Part shown: in pieces, positions 33,417 to 50,562 of the stretch
How positions within the stretch are numbered: position 1 is the first letter of the stretch
Layout of the letters: each line of letters opens with the position of its first letter
NCBI GenBank assembly: GCA_020081605.1
Contig: JAHREC010000009.1
Span: 2,976,001 to 3,040,000, forward strand
Reading direction: 5' to 3'
DNA: 64,000 bases
Source: Albifimbria verrucaria
Taxonomy: Eukaryota > Ascomycota > Sordariomycetes > Hypocreales > Stachybotryaceae
Position numbers and translations under genes: made by a program
Notes under the pieces: generated by a model
Databases searched by the model: none
What the model was told of the DNA's origin: nothing
What the model saw: the letters and a program-made list of their open reading frames with translations, nothing else

Positions 33417-34895
33417 CGAGGGAGAAGAAGGTGAAGCGCGTGTTTTGAGGAAAGCTACTCGTAGTTTGTATGATAACCATGACTTAGTATATTAGACGAC
33501 TCTGGCTGCTTCCTCCAGATGTGATGAGCAATCATTCGAGACACTCAATTACAAACTGCTGTATGCAGGACCGGGAGTTCTTTGGCTTAAAACATTCGTC
33601 TTCTGCTATGGGTGTTGCCAACCTTTGGTGTCTGACGGAATAATAGCCAGCCAATCCAGCTAGAAAGGGCGAGTTTAATGACGCTGGTCTCTCAAGATGT
33701 CCTATATGAGTGGAAGGCGAACCACAGATTTTGCATAGTCGCCGCAGGAATAAGCGACTAGGAAAGGTGGTTTGAATCTAAGAGAGTTCTGCTACACTCA
33801 GAATGCCAATGTCATACAGGTATCCTAGCCAACCACGACTAGCCTCATGGAGGGATTATCGCTACTAGTCTGACAAACCATGCATCTAATACCGTTATGA
33901 TGACCCGAGGCTGCTTTTTCACCACTGCCCCAGCGTCAAAGGACCTGAGGATTTGTGCAAGTTGCTCAGCCTTGGACTTTTCTCCTGCTCTAAGAAGGAC
34001 ATATGAAGATAGAAACAAAGGCTGTTGACTAATCCTAGCGAAGCTGCTGTACGTGAGATTTGAAAGTCTCAGGATTCGTAATTCATGTCTTGACGTCAAT
34101 ATTCAGGTAGTTTGGGACAAGTAATAACTGAGAAGAAATAGTGCTAAATCACCACGTTTCATTGACAACCTACCTGCTCGAGTACAACTATGAGCCATCT
34201 ACCCACGCAATAATTAGCTGGTAATGACAATGGCGTCTGAATAGCCTCTGCCTCGTCGCAATACGCTCCTCGGGTAATGCGTGCCCATAAGAGCATAAGT
34301 GGCGTCAAGTGAGTCCATGCCACCCAAAGAGGCATTTCCACAGACAAGGGCAGGGCGGCTCGGAGCCTTGTTGTCAAAATAGTCTTTCAGCAGCCACTGG
34401 AAGACTTGCTTCCCGTTACCCCGCTACAGGCCCTTGCTGTCTTGGCGTGTTGCAAATCGCATGGGTGGTATTTGATACGTTCACCAACAGGTTAATAGCC
34501 TATTGGGAGGAGGCTCGAATAACTCTGCAGCTTGTTTCAACCACCGCTCATACCTGGTGCAGTAATCGAAACGATAATAATAGAAGAGGCTACCAGTTAT
34601 TGGCTCCACCAACATATTGCTATTGCTTACCGATAAGGACATGTCAGTCTTGTCAGTTCTAGTCTTTATCACGCAAGGTAAATACCGTGTCGAAGTTATG
34701 GTTTAGTATGTAGACAAGTCTAAAACACATCACAGGGGCTTCTATTCGTAGAGGCTACTCAAAAGATTGGCAGACGATGCAGTCTATCTTGAATTATTCA
34801 CTCAAGCTCTTGCAACCCAGGGGCATTTGGCAGGTATATCAGAGACCATATCTGGTGCAATCTTTTGTTTGAGTTATGAGCTAAGTTAAGTGAAG
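33417..34895. other. intergenic with weak coding relics
   Basis: Minus-strand fragments at 33845-34099 (QQPLFLSSYVLLRAGEKSKA) and 34159-34377 (MPLWVAWTHLTPLMLLWARI) look protein-like but lie in different frames with stops and match nothing I recognise. They may be remnants of one decayed gene. The rest is empty. Confidence 0.3.
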
Positions 34896-35962
34896 ATGCA
34901 ATATCTGCCGCATTGAAGCAACATGCATTTATGGAATGGGAGGACACTTACGATGTTATCAACCCTTTTGGCGACTCGCGAGGCGGCATCTTCAATAGCG
35001 TTTGGACTTTCGATCTCACCAACGGCATTCTTCTTCTTAGGAAACAAGATAACATCTACTTTACCCCTCTTAAACTTGCCCAAGAACGGAGTCTTACTAT
35101 CGACGACTTCAAACAACTCAATCCTTCTTCTCACGACATGGTAGCAGAACAGACTCTCCAAGGACCTTATTGGGAGCCAGAACTGGATCTCCTCCACGAG
35201 AGACGGCTTTTCTAGGCCGAGTCCTCAGCGATTTTGCCTACGTCTGGCGACACGTCCTTCGAAGACAAATGAATACAGTCACATTTATGAAATTTGCTTA
35301 CGCCACGATTTGGATTTTGGGACTGAATTTCAGCATAAAAGAACGCATAGGTTTTGAACATGTTTCGAATGGTGGGCCGTATATCCAGCTTGTACACTTG
35401 CCAAGCTGGAAGACCCTGAGGAAACTCTTGTCAAGCTCGGGTCATCCTGGTTCGTACTGACACAGAATATTCAAAAAGGCTTCGAGATGATACGGCGTCA
35501 TGAAAAATACAACTTCACAAATCACGGCCGTCAAAATGGCATGATAAGATACGTCATCTTGACTCTTCGGCAAGTGGTGCTCTGCAAGATCGACAAAGAT
35601 GGAATCGTCTGGACGAGACCCGAGGCACTTTTCCACGATGGCCCCGCGTCAAGTGTTGCTATGCACATGCTTCTCTGGGCAGCGCACACCCATGTTTCTG
35701 AGCCACAACCACATAGGTTGACCTGCCTTCCTGCTGAGATTCAAGATAGGATTCTTTACTACGCAACAGCCAGCTTCGTCGCATCCGCTAAACTTGGATG
35801 TGAGCTCCATGTTGGATCGCCGTTCTCCTGGCTTGACAGCGGTGTGGAGATCAAGATTCAAGCGTATACAAGGCACCGATATGAAAGCTCCCAGTGGAGT
35901 CCCACGTCATCCTGGATGGGGCCATGAGTGGGTTGTCTTACAAGCGGGAAAGTGGATATTAG
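34896..35962 (+). CDS. conserved hypothetical protein of a fungus-specific family
   Basis: ATG at 34896 gives MQYLPH, then after a slip WEDTYDVINPFGDSRGGIFN, DNIYFTPLKLAQ, FLGRVLSDFAYVWRHVLRRQ, FMKFAYATIWILGLNFSIKE and GGPYIQLVHLPSW. The C-terminal half has GMIRYVILTLRQVVLCKID, WTRPEALFHDGPASSVAMHM, HRLTCLPAEIQDRILYYATA, ASAKLGCELHVGSPFSWLD and ends ESHVILDGAMSGLSYKRE, stop TAG 35960-35962. LPAEIQDRILYYA resembles an F-box-like helix. I know similar proteins as an uncharacterised Pezizomycotina family and assign no function. The frame slips about five times (near 34912, 35215, 35430, 35860, 35895), probably sequence error. Confidence 0.62.
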
Positions 35963-36165
35963 GTATTGCTTATCAGTCGAGAATTAGTCGCATGACCTTG
36001 TTGGGCAGGAAAAGGGCATAGTCATTCAGTTGCGCACAGTTCCGAAGATGATCTTCACCGCGCCGGGCATTTCCTGCGTATGCAGGGGAACAAGGGAGAA
36101 TAATTTTTGATAACAGAAAGCATTCAAGCGCTTCTTATGGTTCATCAGTACAGTAAAATCAAATG

Positions 36166-37799
36166 TCATTCTGTAAAGTTTCGCATTTCATCAAAAGGCT
36201 CAGCTACCGCACTAATAGACTGTCTCCTCCGTATCTGCCTGAGAGACTCGGGAGAAACCACTTGACAGGGCAATTTGAGATGGTAGATGGCGTCACCATG
36301 TGACCCAATAGGACTTTCAATGCGCTGCTTATGGACCCGGAGCTCCCGTGAATGCACCTTGGAGGCGACATGTTGCCACACCTTAACGCACGGGCTTAAC
36401 TCTAGATCCCACGTCCCGCGCCAAGTGATTTCCGAATGATCCCTCTGCGTATGGTATATGAATGCGCAGGCGTTGTCCCTCTTGCCATTCCAAAGTACCA
36501 TGGTACGCAACTTTGGCATTCGGAGAGCAGCACTGCCGGCGTCACATAGCAGATTACAAATGTCAGCATATATCCCTGCCTGCCGTAGTAGCTGTGATGT
36601 CAGTGCCAGAGACTCCAAGTGCTGCCAGTTCCAAGTTCGCAGACAAGCATGGAAGAAATCCTCGGCATTAATCATGTACGAGACGAAAAGCTGTTCCAGG
36701 CTAAGACTCTTGAAAGCAAACGCCGCAGCGGTTATGGGATCCGCAACACGGATGGAGTTAAGATCCATGCTCGCTGCGAAAAGAGGGAACTGGCTAGTAT
36801 CTTGGCAAGATTCTCATTCGTATCCTCGAATAGCGATAAGGTTCTGACGGTCCGAGGAAGATGGTTCAGGACCACGGACGAGAGCTCTGAAGGAATGCTG
36901 TTAGCGACCGAGCAGGATAGATGTAATGCGCGATCATGACAAGTACGAGACAAATAAAAATTATTCTATACCGCGAATATTCAACACCTACCTTGGTCCC
37001 TTGAGTTCCTCTCCCAACTATCCCATATCTGCCATGGCTCGTAGACGACGTGCTCGAGTCGACAAAGCTTAGCTAGGAGGAGCTGGAGCGTCTCGTGGTG
37101 GAGCGAATGGCGGAGTTGTCGACGGATGATCAAGGACGTGACTGCGCTGACCTGAGGTAGTTGATTTTGAAATTCCAGGCTGATGGTACCAAAGAGGCGC
37201 AGTATGGCCAAATCCGGAGGAGCTTTGACCTGCCGACCGTTGACCCAGCCATGCTTCGGGTCATGCCATTTCTGGCAATGTTTCCCATTGTCTTGGCGAC
37301 ATGTTGCGGCTTCGTCGTCGGCCTTTGCGGGAGGGACAAATTGAAAGTTCTTGAACCAGTGCTCGGAATCACTCGGCGAGTGTGCGCTCAGGTCCAGACT
37401 CAGGTTGTTGGTCGGCTTCCAGGTGCTCAGAACCGAAAACAGCTTCCATATAGCGTCCCGGATGATGGCGTTGTTGGACACCGTCAGGGAACTCGGATCA
37501 TACGATTCGCAATAGGGACACGCATATTTCTGCAGTTCAATGTCGAGCTGGATATGGCGGACAAGGCCCCTCTGCCGAGAGGCCATATATTGAAACTGGT
37601 CGAGGCAGGCGGCCTGCAACTTGAGTTGACGAAAGTTCCGCTTCTCGATGAAGGCCTGCCATTCCTTGCTCACCGCCGCCAACGAAGCCCAGCCACGGTG
37701 TCTCTGGCGCGTGATTTCTTCCAGAATCAAGCGGCGGATGTCCTCGGGCAGAAACACCCAGCATGTGCGCCCTGGGTTTGGTGCGTCGTCCAGATGCAT
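36166..37799 (-). CDS. F-box protein of the DUF6546 type
   Basis: ATG at 37799 starts MHLDDAPNPGRTCWVF. The F-box-like segment is VFLPEDIRRLILEEITRQRH then GWASLAAVSKEWQAFIEKRN and FRQLKLQAACLDQFQYMASR, followed by HIQLDIELQKYACPYCE, which is the standard opening of this family. The exon ends near EPWQIWDSWERN, an intron of about 60 bases follows (near 36955-37012), and the second exon runs ALHLSCSVANSIPSELSSVV, LPRTVRTLSLFEDTNENLAK, FKSLSLEQLFVSYMINAEDF and AALRMPKLRTMVLWNG to QSISAVAEPFDEM. One frame slip near 36770 joins ASSLFSQ to MDLNSIRVADP. About 530 residues; the repeat-like LSLE/LESLALT elements suggest leucine-rich folding. Presumed substrate receptor of an SCF ligase; target unknown. 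Confidence 0.75.
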
Positions 37800-38652
37800 T
37801 CTGTCCAGCAGCGGGCGCGATTATCAGCCATGACACCAGGGAATTTGCAAAGTGGTTAACGGTGAAAACAAGCTACAAGACTCGAGGCGGGGTTAGCAAA
37901 GGTTTTGTATGACGTGACAAGTACCGTAAGTCTGTCTTTTAATTTGAAAGAAAAGAGTAGCGACATCTGTGCTGTGCTGTGCTGCGCCTCGTTCTGCCCG
38001 TCCATCCCTGCCAAGGGTCCAGCCCGCAACCGAACTCCACACGTCAACGCGAGAGGGCCCAGCCTGCCGGTATCCTTCGCTAGGTCGGGACACTTTTATA
38101 TGTTGCGAGAAAGGATAGTCGGCAAATTCAAGAGCTTGGCACGGATTCGGCACATTCCAGAGCTTGGCGCAACCGAGGAACATGGGCGCGATATCAGCGG
38201 TTTTCTGATGCGCAGGGGTATCCAACATATGTCTGGCCAATGACTGCGCGAAGTCCGGGACAACTAAAGGATTCTCTGTGCCTTCGACATGGCCAAGCAC
38301 AATGACAAAGTCCCAAAAGCAGCCCTTGAATACGCCGCAGGATCCGTCAGATGGGCTCAATATACCTAAGCCCAGTCCGATGCCTTACCTGCTTCAGCCG
38401 ATGTGCGCCTGGTGAATAAATCGTACAGTGCACAAGATAGATAGACATCCCATCCATACAGCCAATGAGCCTACCACTGCTAGGGTGACATCATAGTCCA
38501 AGTGCTGGTGGTGCATTGCTACAGTATCACAGTGCATCTTGAGCCTCGGGACTTGGTTACACATGGTCAACACGAAATGTGCATTTCAGCCCCAGAAAAA
38601 GCAAAGACGCGCATAATAAAAGAGAGAGGAGGAGGAAAATTTTCCTCCCACA
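37800..38652. other. intergenic region
   Basis: A minus-strand frame at 37893-38360 is open for 155 codons but has a composition unlike neighbouring genes and no family resemblance, so it was not called. Otherwise nothing is seen. The F-box gene promoter should lie at the left end. Confidence 0.35.
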
Positions 38653-39603
38653 TTGCTTCTCCGCAGCTCGTTTGCGTTTGAATATTTCCCAGCCAAGATC
38701 GTAGTAAACCAAGCCCAAAATGGGGCTCGGGGACGCCCCAACCCTTCGCCATCTATCAGGGAGTTAAACGACGATGGCAGTGTCGGTCCCGGTCCAACAG
38801 GCCCCTTCATAGGATTTAGGACTCATGACCTACTTCCTACGTGGAGCCAGCGACCTCCTGGCCCGATAAAGGGAGTTGTTTTGGATAGCCAGCAAACTCG
38901 TTTGGTGCAAAACCAAATCTTTCATCTGCAACAGCAAATCACCTCAAATATTCGGCAAATTATCAGCCATGTCGATAAAATCGAAGAAAACCTCGAGCGA
39001 GTCGACGAAAACATGGATCAAATCCAGCATCTAAAAGTTCAAACGGTTTCCTTCACCCAGGGAATCAAGCGTTTGGGGACGACATCAAAACCGCCCAAAG
39101 CGACATACAAACAAGTAACGACGGCATTCATGACCTGGCGGCGACTGTGGACAGTGGGTACCCAACTAGGTCCTCACCTATGACGGATTTCAGCGACGGC
39201 CTATCTTATGTGAGGACCTCTTGCCTAGACACATCTAGTCTTACTAGTTGATGCTGCAGAGTTTGTGTGAAGCATGGGCTGACTCTTCAAGCATCCGTCA
39301 CAGCCAAATCCTGAAGAAACCCCATCTCACGAACGAGAGGTTTCACCCTACCATGCCTCCTCTGCAAGGGAAGAAGCCCCATCCCGCAAGCGAGGGGCTT
39401 CTTCACCATCCCATGTCGCCTCTGTAAAAAGGAGAGCTCCGATACGTACGATGAACCGCAGCGGAAGCGTCGCCGAACCCGCCAAAGCGTCAAGGCTGAG
39501 GCTGAGGCTGAAGGCGTAACTAGTAAGAGAGCGGCCGCGAAGAGAGGCAAAGATGTTAAAATCAAAGTCGAGAAGGGGAGTAGGCTAATGCAAAGCCGAA
39601 ACT
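38653..39603 (+). pseudogene. coiled-coil, basic-tailed protein in broken frames
   Basis: Residues from about 38890 form a heptad-rich helix: NQIFHLQQQITSNIRQIISH, VDKIEENLERVDENMDQIQ. After a slip near 39085 the frame continues GDDIKTAQSDIQTSNDGIHD to YVRTSCLDTSSLTS and a TGA at about 39249. Further on, another frame has two 57-60 base repeats coding EETPSHEREVSPYHASSARE and EEAPSRKRGASSPSHVASV. It then slips to ESSDTYDEPQRKRRRTRQSV, an acidic-basic tail with a likely nuclear localisation signal, ending at 39603 (TAG). No ATG is seen in the first frame, so the start is not known. It may be one nuclear coiled-coil protein with several base errors, or a decayed gene. Confidence 0.45.
39313..39429. 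repeat. two imperfect tandem copies of 57-60 bp
   Basis: Copy 1 is about 39313-39370 and copy 2 about 39371-39429. They share the core AAGAA(A/G)CCCCATC(T/C)C and the tail CC(T/A)..CCATG(C/T)C(T/G)CCTCTG. Copy 2 has a 3-base insertion, which preserves frame. Each copy contains a short internal inverted repeat (GAAGCCCC...GGGGCTTC in copy 2). Confidence 0.7.
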
Positions 39604-41650
39604 AGGTCTCAAGCACCATGGCAACGGTGGCAACTGGTCTATTGTCAAATGTGGGACGCACAGTTTCGCAAGCTTTCAGAAAGCACGCGTGAGACCTACG
39701 AACCATGCAGAGGCTGAAGGAAACTACTGGTCGGTAAGGAAATGGGTATCATTCTCATTAATTGCCCAGTTGGTTTGGGTTGGAGCGCACGCGCTAAACA
39801 AATTGAAAAAGACAACACTTGATGACTCTACTACTCGTGGTTACAAGACCATTCTTAGTTCCCTTACAACGGTCGCTGTCATTGGCATATCGTCAGATCC
39901 TGTTAGGGAATAAGGAATGCCTGCTTCAAATCCTAAGGAGAAATAGCCCCGGGAGATTGTCTGGGCAGAAAGAATGAGGGATGGCGAAGTTCAAGATAAG
40001 ATTCGTGACATCAACACAGCGACAATACTGATCACGATACAACAGTGGATCAGGAAAATGACCACCTGCAGGCTCAACTTTTAGTCATGCAATCTCACAG
40101 CTTGAACACGCCAGGACAGGACGGCAATTTTGCCAGGATCTATTGGATAAAACCTCATCATTGGATGAATGGAGGATTGCAATAGTCTAGTTCTACTTTC
40201 GCCGAGTTTTACCAATCCACAGTCGTTACCTAAATTTCTCCCAGTTTACGATGCACTAACGACAGCCAAACATGCTCTCCGTGGCAAATTTGAACGGAGA
40301 CTTAATTACATAACCTTGCGGTCTGATGCCTGCCATGTGATGCCCCGCTTGAACGGTGTTGGCTCCAAGGATTGTACGGGACCTAAGGTCAGGATCAACA
40401 TGCATGTTTCTAAGGTTAATTCGATACGTGCGAAAGGCTGTTCGTGTGCAAAGTGCTAGGGTTGATGTATCGGTATAGAGTGAATCCTTCCTAACAAGTC
40501 CACATGCGTTAGAACCTGAGCAGATGCCTGCGTCTGACACCCAAGTCCGCTGACATGCTACTCTATGATCGTTACAGGCCCAAGTAGGACCACTTTGGCA
40601 TAGATCCCGCGCATGTCAGCTTGCAACTACCCCAGTCACACGAGTACTGGGCGTGTTCTCTAAAAAGCATGTCAGAACTTCATGAAAATATACCCGCCTG
40701 ATGGACGCCGCGATTTTTTGCTATCTGTAGCGTCATTACCAAATCAAGCCGTCTGCACGATACAGCAGAAGATATGTGCATCGAGATTAACTCCTCCTAC
40801 GCCAATGCAAGTGAGATTGAGGCCACCAGCATTCTCGCCGAGTGTTAAATAACGTTAGAGCGCCAAGAATGTATTGTTCCAGAACGGTAAGACTGCTCTT
40901 TCTCATGGTTCTTGCTGCGCGAGAACTAACTGCATTAGACGAAAGATCGTCGTGTCTTGGTTTAAGAGGCTGACCTGCGTTTATCTCAACGTTGCATGAC
41001 CATAACTCTCATTAGCCTAGAACATAGCCTTTCAGCACCAACCTGGGGACATTCATACCCAGCTGCACCTTGTCAACCTGCTCAATGACACCTCTGGAAC
41101 TGCCATGTTGTTGAAGACCCGGAATCCACACCGATGGCCGAATCCACCAACTCGATACAGAATTCCTGCTTTCTATCATCGAATGCTCTGGTCTGACTTT
41201 TATGCACAATGACTTCACCAACTCGAAATCCATCGTGACAATCATTCGATTGTCGGACTACTCGAATAGGAAATGCCCGGAGACTTTAGACGGAAGGTGG
41301 TTGGTGGTATTCATCACTACATCCACACGCCACAGAGAGTGCACTTTGTCAATACCCGCCTATGAAGAAGAACTATGAATCATGTGGTGGAGTTACCAGT
41401 TTAGCCTCCATTTCTTAACAATTTGTTTTGAGTATAGCTCCAATTTTCACAATGACAAGTGCATATACGTTCACGAGGGTTACTTGGTACTATCACGAAT
41501 CATTTCGAGAGCATGCTTTCAGCGCCAATTGTAGTGTTTTTGGTATTTTCTGACAACTACTCACCCACTTCCTATCCCAAACCCAAGGAAATCAAAACCA
41601 ATGAACGCCTATCTCTTGCATGTTGATGTGCGAGCACATCAACCACTTCC
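39604..41650. other. 2-kb region with almost no coding signal
   Basis: Only small unsupported frames are present: 39689-39913 plus, 40169-40459 plus, 41012-41245 minus. A fragment near 39956-40070 (EIVWAERMRDGEVQDKIRDI) looks protein-like but stands alone. Many scattered stops suggest decayed DNA. No transposase or RNA gene recognised. Confidence 0.4.
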
Positions 41651-41883
41651 CTACTGCTTGTTGCCGCCAGAGTTGTTGCCCTGCCCCTGAGTGCCGCCCT
41701 GTGTCTTGTCGGCAGCATTTCGATCTCCTGCGCCCTGGGCTCGGGCAGCGAAACCGCTAGAGGACATGTCGTTGCCGCCTTTGGCCTACATATGGTTCAG
41801 CTAAGAGAAATACTGAATAGGGATGATGCTTACCTGGCTAGACTGGATTCTGGAGGCGTCGTCCTTAGTCGTTGAAGGGGCAT
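41651..41883 (-). CDS. SMP (seed-maturation-like) small stress protein
   Basis: The gene has two exons. Exon 2 reads AKGGNDMSSSGFAARAQGAG, then DRNAADKTQGGTQGQGNNSG and ends GNKQ at the TAG (41651-41653). Exon 1 ends TTKDDASRIQSSQ at the intron (about 41787-41834, donor GTAAGC, acceptor TAG). This is a common small hydrophilic fungal protein with the ASRIQS-x-QAKGG-DMSSSGFAARAQ signature, similar to plant seed-maturation (LEA-like) proteins and probably protective in dry or dormant cells. The ATG at 41883 is out of frame by one base; one extra C in the run at 41877-41880 would restore MPPSTTKDD. About 60 residues. Confidence 0.72.
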
Positions 41884-47843
<5,960 letters not shown>

Positions 47844-48745
47844 TTAGACTTCATATAAATCGTTCAAAAAAAAAAAAAAAAAAAAAAAAAGATGCCATTC
47901 AGAACGTCTTCAGAAAGATTGAGTGCTGCAAAACTCTCTCGTCGATGAGTTCGGATCTTGACATGGACTTGAGCAGCTGTCTTCCACCCAAAGTGACCTG
48001 CCATCTCCCAATCGACAAGCCCTACGATCTTGTCATTGTTCACAATACAGTTGGATAGAGTAAAGTCGTTATGCATAAAGGACAGATCCGGATCACAATT
48101 ATTTTCTCCAAAGATGATATCGTACTCAAACTCCTGGATGCCTCGGTGTACTTGAGGATCCGCATCTGGAATGATATAGGATCGGGCCGTGCTTGAGGAA
48201 AGAGGTTGGATCTTGTGTAGATTATTCGGGATGTTGCGTGTTTCTTTGAACAGTTGTTTCTGTGCCGCGGAAATACATTGCCAAGCGATGTTGAGGCCGA
48301 CACCAGGAATTCTCTCCTGGACCAAGACGTACCTGCCACTGATTTTCCCTACAAAGTAGATGATGGGAACTTTAATGTCTTTTAAAACCGTCCTTGCCAG
48401 GGCAGTTACCTTCACTTCGTTTGTATCTGCATGGGAAAATTCTCGGTTTACGCGTCTGCCTTGAAGTCGAGCGTGGAGATGACTCGACTTAATGATGACA
48501 CTACTGAGGGCGAACACATCTCGAGCTCCTCCAAGCCCTCTTATATCTGGTTAGAGGGATTACAAAGGTCAATTACAGAGGTCCTATACTTCAGTAAATC
48601 TTCCGAGACCGAGTTGGTGTGCTTGGGGTCAGGCTGGAAGTCATCTGAAGTAGGGAGGTATCGACCATAAAGTGGAATGTCGGAGTATCGGTCATCGGTT
48701 GGTATTTTTATTGGGTCAAATTCGTATGGGTTCCTGTTGAAGCTG
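47844..48745 (-). CDS. aminoglycoside-phosphotransferase-family protein with an internal homopolymer
   Basis: The APH fold comprises kinase-like enzymes that phosphorylate small molecules; fungal members have unknown substrates. Visible parts are FNRNPYEFDPIKIPTDDRYS near the N-terminus, ARDVFALSSVIIKSSHLHAR (Lys of the nucleotide site), YVLVQERIPGVGLNIAWQ, DLSFMHNDFTLSNCIVNN (catalytic HNDxxxxN) and KIVGLVDWEMAGHFGW (metal-binding Asp of VDWE). The 5' start is not resolved; one base is missing near 48548 between the N-terminal piece and the rest. The last exon is interrupted at 47866-47890 by 25 A on the plus strand (T on the coding strand), after which NDLYEV and TAA at 47844-47846 continue out of frame. 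Length mod 3 of the T-run decides whether the normal C-terminus is made. Confidence 0.72.
47866..47890. repeat. 25-base poly(A) tract inside a gene
   Basis: An uninterrupted run of 25 A residues on the + strand lies within the final coding stretch of the phosphotransferase-family gene, in place of the one or two residues (Phe-Trp type) usual in the family. Such runs are unstable in both replication and sequencing. Confidence 0.9.
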
Positions 48746-49655
48746 GTTGATAGACTATGAATGGCTGCAGGTTTGGTGATGAGGGGACGCAGTTTTAATG
48801 GCGAGACGTGATGTTCTTCGCGCTACTTGAGTTCGAAGTTGCCTCTATGTGGACTCTAGGAACGCTTTCCCCCAGAGGTCTGGTCATGATACTGACTCTG
48901 AGGTATTTCTGTTGGGGCCAAGGAGAGAAAAGGACAATCCTTGATGATAGGGACCGAGGTTATTAGCAAATATGATCTTGTTGGTAATGTGGAACATCTA
49001 GATTGTTTGAGGATCGTAGTTATGTAGATCCACCATTGGACCAATGTGATTTATGCTCTTTCAAGGCCTCTTGTACTGGGTTTGCTTCGAGCATTGGCTA
49101 CTGTTTAGTCCTGCAGGCAAATGCCAAGAAGTCTTTGTACCTGCATCTTACCACGAATCATCTACCAAAGCTTCCACTCTCCAATCAGCCGTGTGTGAAG
49201 GCGGGTTCAGCTACCTATAACGGCGGGTAGGTCGAACACGGCTCGTACAATATGCACCTGGATCCAACACATCGGGACACTACCTGTACTTGCTCATACC
49301 AATAACAGGCTGGGTCAAGCAGTAATGGGAAATATGTATTCACAGCATATAGTTTTGCTGGTATGGACAAGGCATCCACTGAATCGAGTTGAGACCAACT
49401 CATATCATAAGCTGACTCTCTTTGGCTTCCCTTCCACCATCCTGTCCAAGATTCGCCGACTAACACCGGTCACTAGGTTCGCGTTTGACCTCCATGCGAA
49501 CACACCTTTATCTGAAGGCTCCCTCAGCATATATACTACGCGAACCTTACCCAGCCGGCGGAGCAGAACTCCATGGGCATGTGCAATGAACTTTGCCCAT
49601 GGAGTGCTCGCAGGTCTGGCTTGGAGATTATCTGCAATCAACATCACGTTCTCCT
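48746..49655. other. intergenic region with a strong hairpin
   Basis: No supported gene. The frame at 49405-49659 (minus) follows directly from the downstream membrane protein's stop and has a positively charged composition, but no family is recognised. A perfect inverted repeat lies at 49568-49605 and is described separately. Confidence 0.35.
49568..49605. repeat. hairpin with 12-bp perfect arms
   Basis: ACTCCATGGGCA (49568-49579) and TGCCCATGGAGT (49594-49605) are exact reverse complements separated by 14 bases. The homology continues outside for five more bases (GAGCA/TGCTC) after a 3-base interruption. It lies just downstream of the minus-strand membrane protein and could act at its RNA 3' end. 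Confidence 0.8.
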
Positions 49656-50562
49656 TCAAGCGGTGGACTCGCCATCCATAGGAGTCATATCGATATAGCC
49701 GCCAACCTCAGGTACAGGCATATACAAGGGCCCAGCAGCGCCGCGAACGGAACCTAGGTGGTATCCTGGCCTGGTCTTAAACAGCATAACGCTCATCCGT
49801 TGTAGGGTGGTGAATGCGATAATGGAGTTTCTTTCCAACACTTCACCATCATCTTCGATAGAATCCAGTGACACCTATACAGATACTCAATCAGTGATCC
49901 TTGAATAACTCATACTGGTTGCTTACATTTGCTTTCAGCACAACCGTCTCGGACGCAATCGCAACTCTCATCATCTCCTGTTGTTCATCTGGATTTGATG
50001 CAGCAATTAAGCCTTTGATGAATACCAGCTCCAGAATCGAGATGGCACGGAATATGACATAGTCTCGTAGCATCAAATTCGATTTGCCACCCAGCACGGT
50101 AGCGATGTAGATGAGAGTGAAGAAGTTGACAAAGGGCGTGTCGGACCAGACAAACCTACCGGCTCTTCGCAGCGACGTGATGACCCGCACAGGCCTGAAC
50201 GGCCGCATGAGAATGCTCACGATCCAAATAAAACCAAAGGTTGATGTGACGAAGACATTGAGGACCAAGCTCGAAAGGAAAAGATTCATGGCGACGCTCG
50301 ATGCCAGCGTCATTGCCAGTAAACCCAGACCCGTGTTCGTAAAGTACATCTCGGACAGGGCACCGTCCACATCGGCACAGATGACCGAGGTGTAGGCATC
50401 GAGCGTAAGTGATGTGCGAATGCCATTAGTGCCACCACGGCGAAGCAGCCAACGATAGATAAAGGTGGCGAGGTTGACCAGCTCCTTCAGCAGCACCGTC
50501 AGACAACTGTGAAGCAGCAAAGCGCTGGTGAAATTGATCTCCTGCTTCCAGTGAACCGCCAT
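49656..50562 (-). CDS. polytopic membrane protein, function unknown
   Basis: ATG at 50562 opens MAVHWKQEINFTSALLLHSC. Exon 1 contains several hydrophobic stretches suggesting four to six helices: LLLHSCLTVLLKELVNLATF, GLGLLAMTLASSVAMNLFLS, LNVFVTSTFGFIWIVSILM, FVNFFTLIYIATVL and ISILELVFIKGLIAA. An intron (about 49876-49926, donor GTAAGC, acceptor TAG) follows ETVVLKAN, and exon 2 is soluble: VSLDSIEDDGEVLERNSIIA to GYIDMTPMDGESTA. About 285 residues without frame errors. No transporter signature was recognised. Confidence 0.65.

Noticed and set aside
37893..38360. 155-codon minus-strand frame.
   Set aside because: No family resemblance, unusual residue mix, and no intron signals. Not enough to call a gene.
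39287..39565. Minus-strand frame with a signal-like N-terminus and two LQRRHG-type repeats, resembling a Kex2-processed repeat peptide (RiPP-like) precursor.
   Set aside because: The same bases encode better-supported plus-strand protein repeats and a basic tail. The peptide repeats on the minus strand are a by-product of the 57-60 bp DNA duplication, and no ustYa-like or processing gene is nearby.
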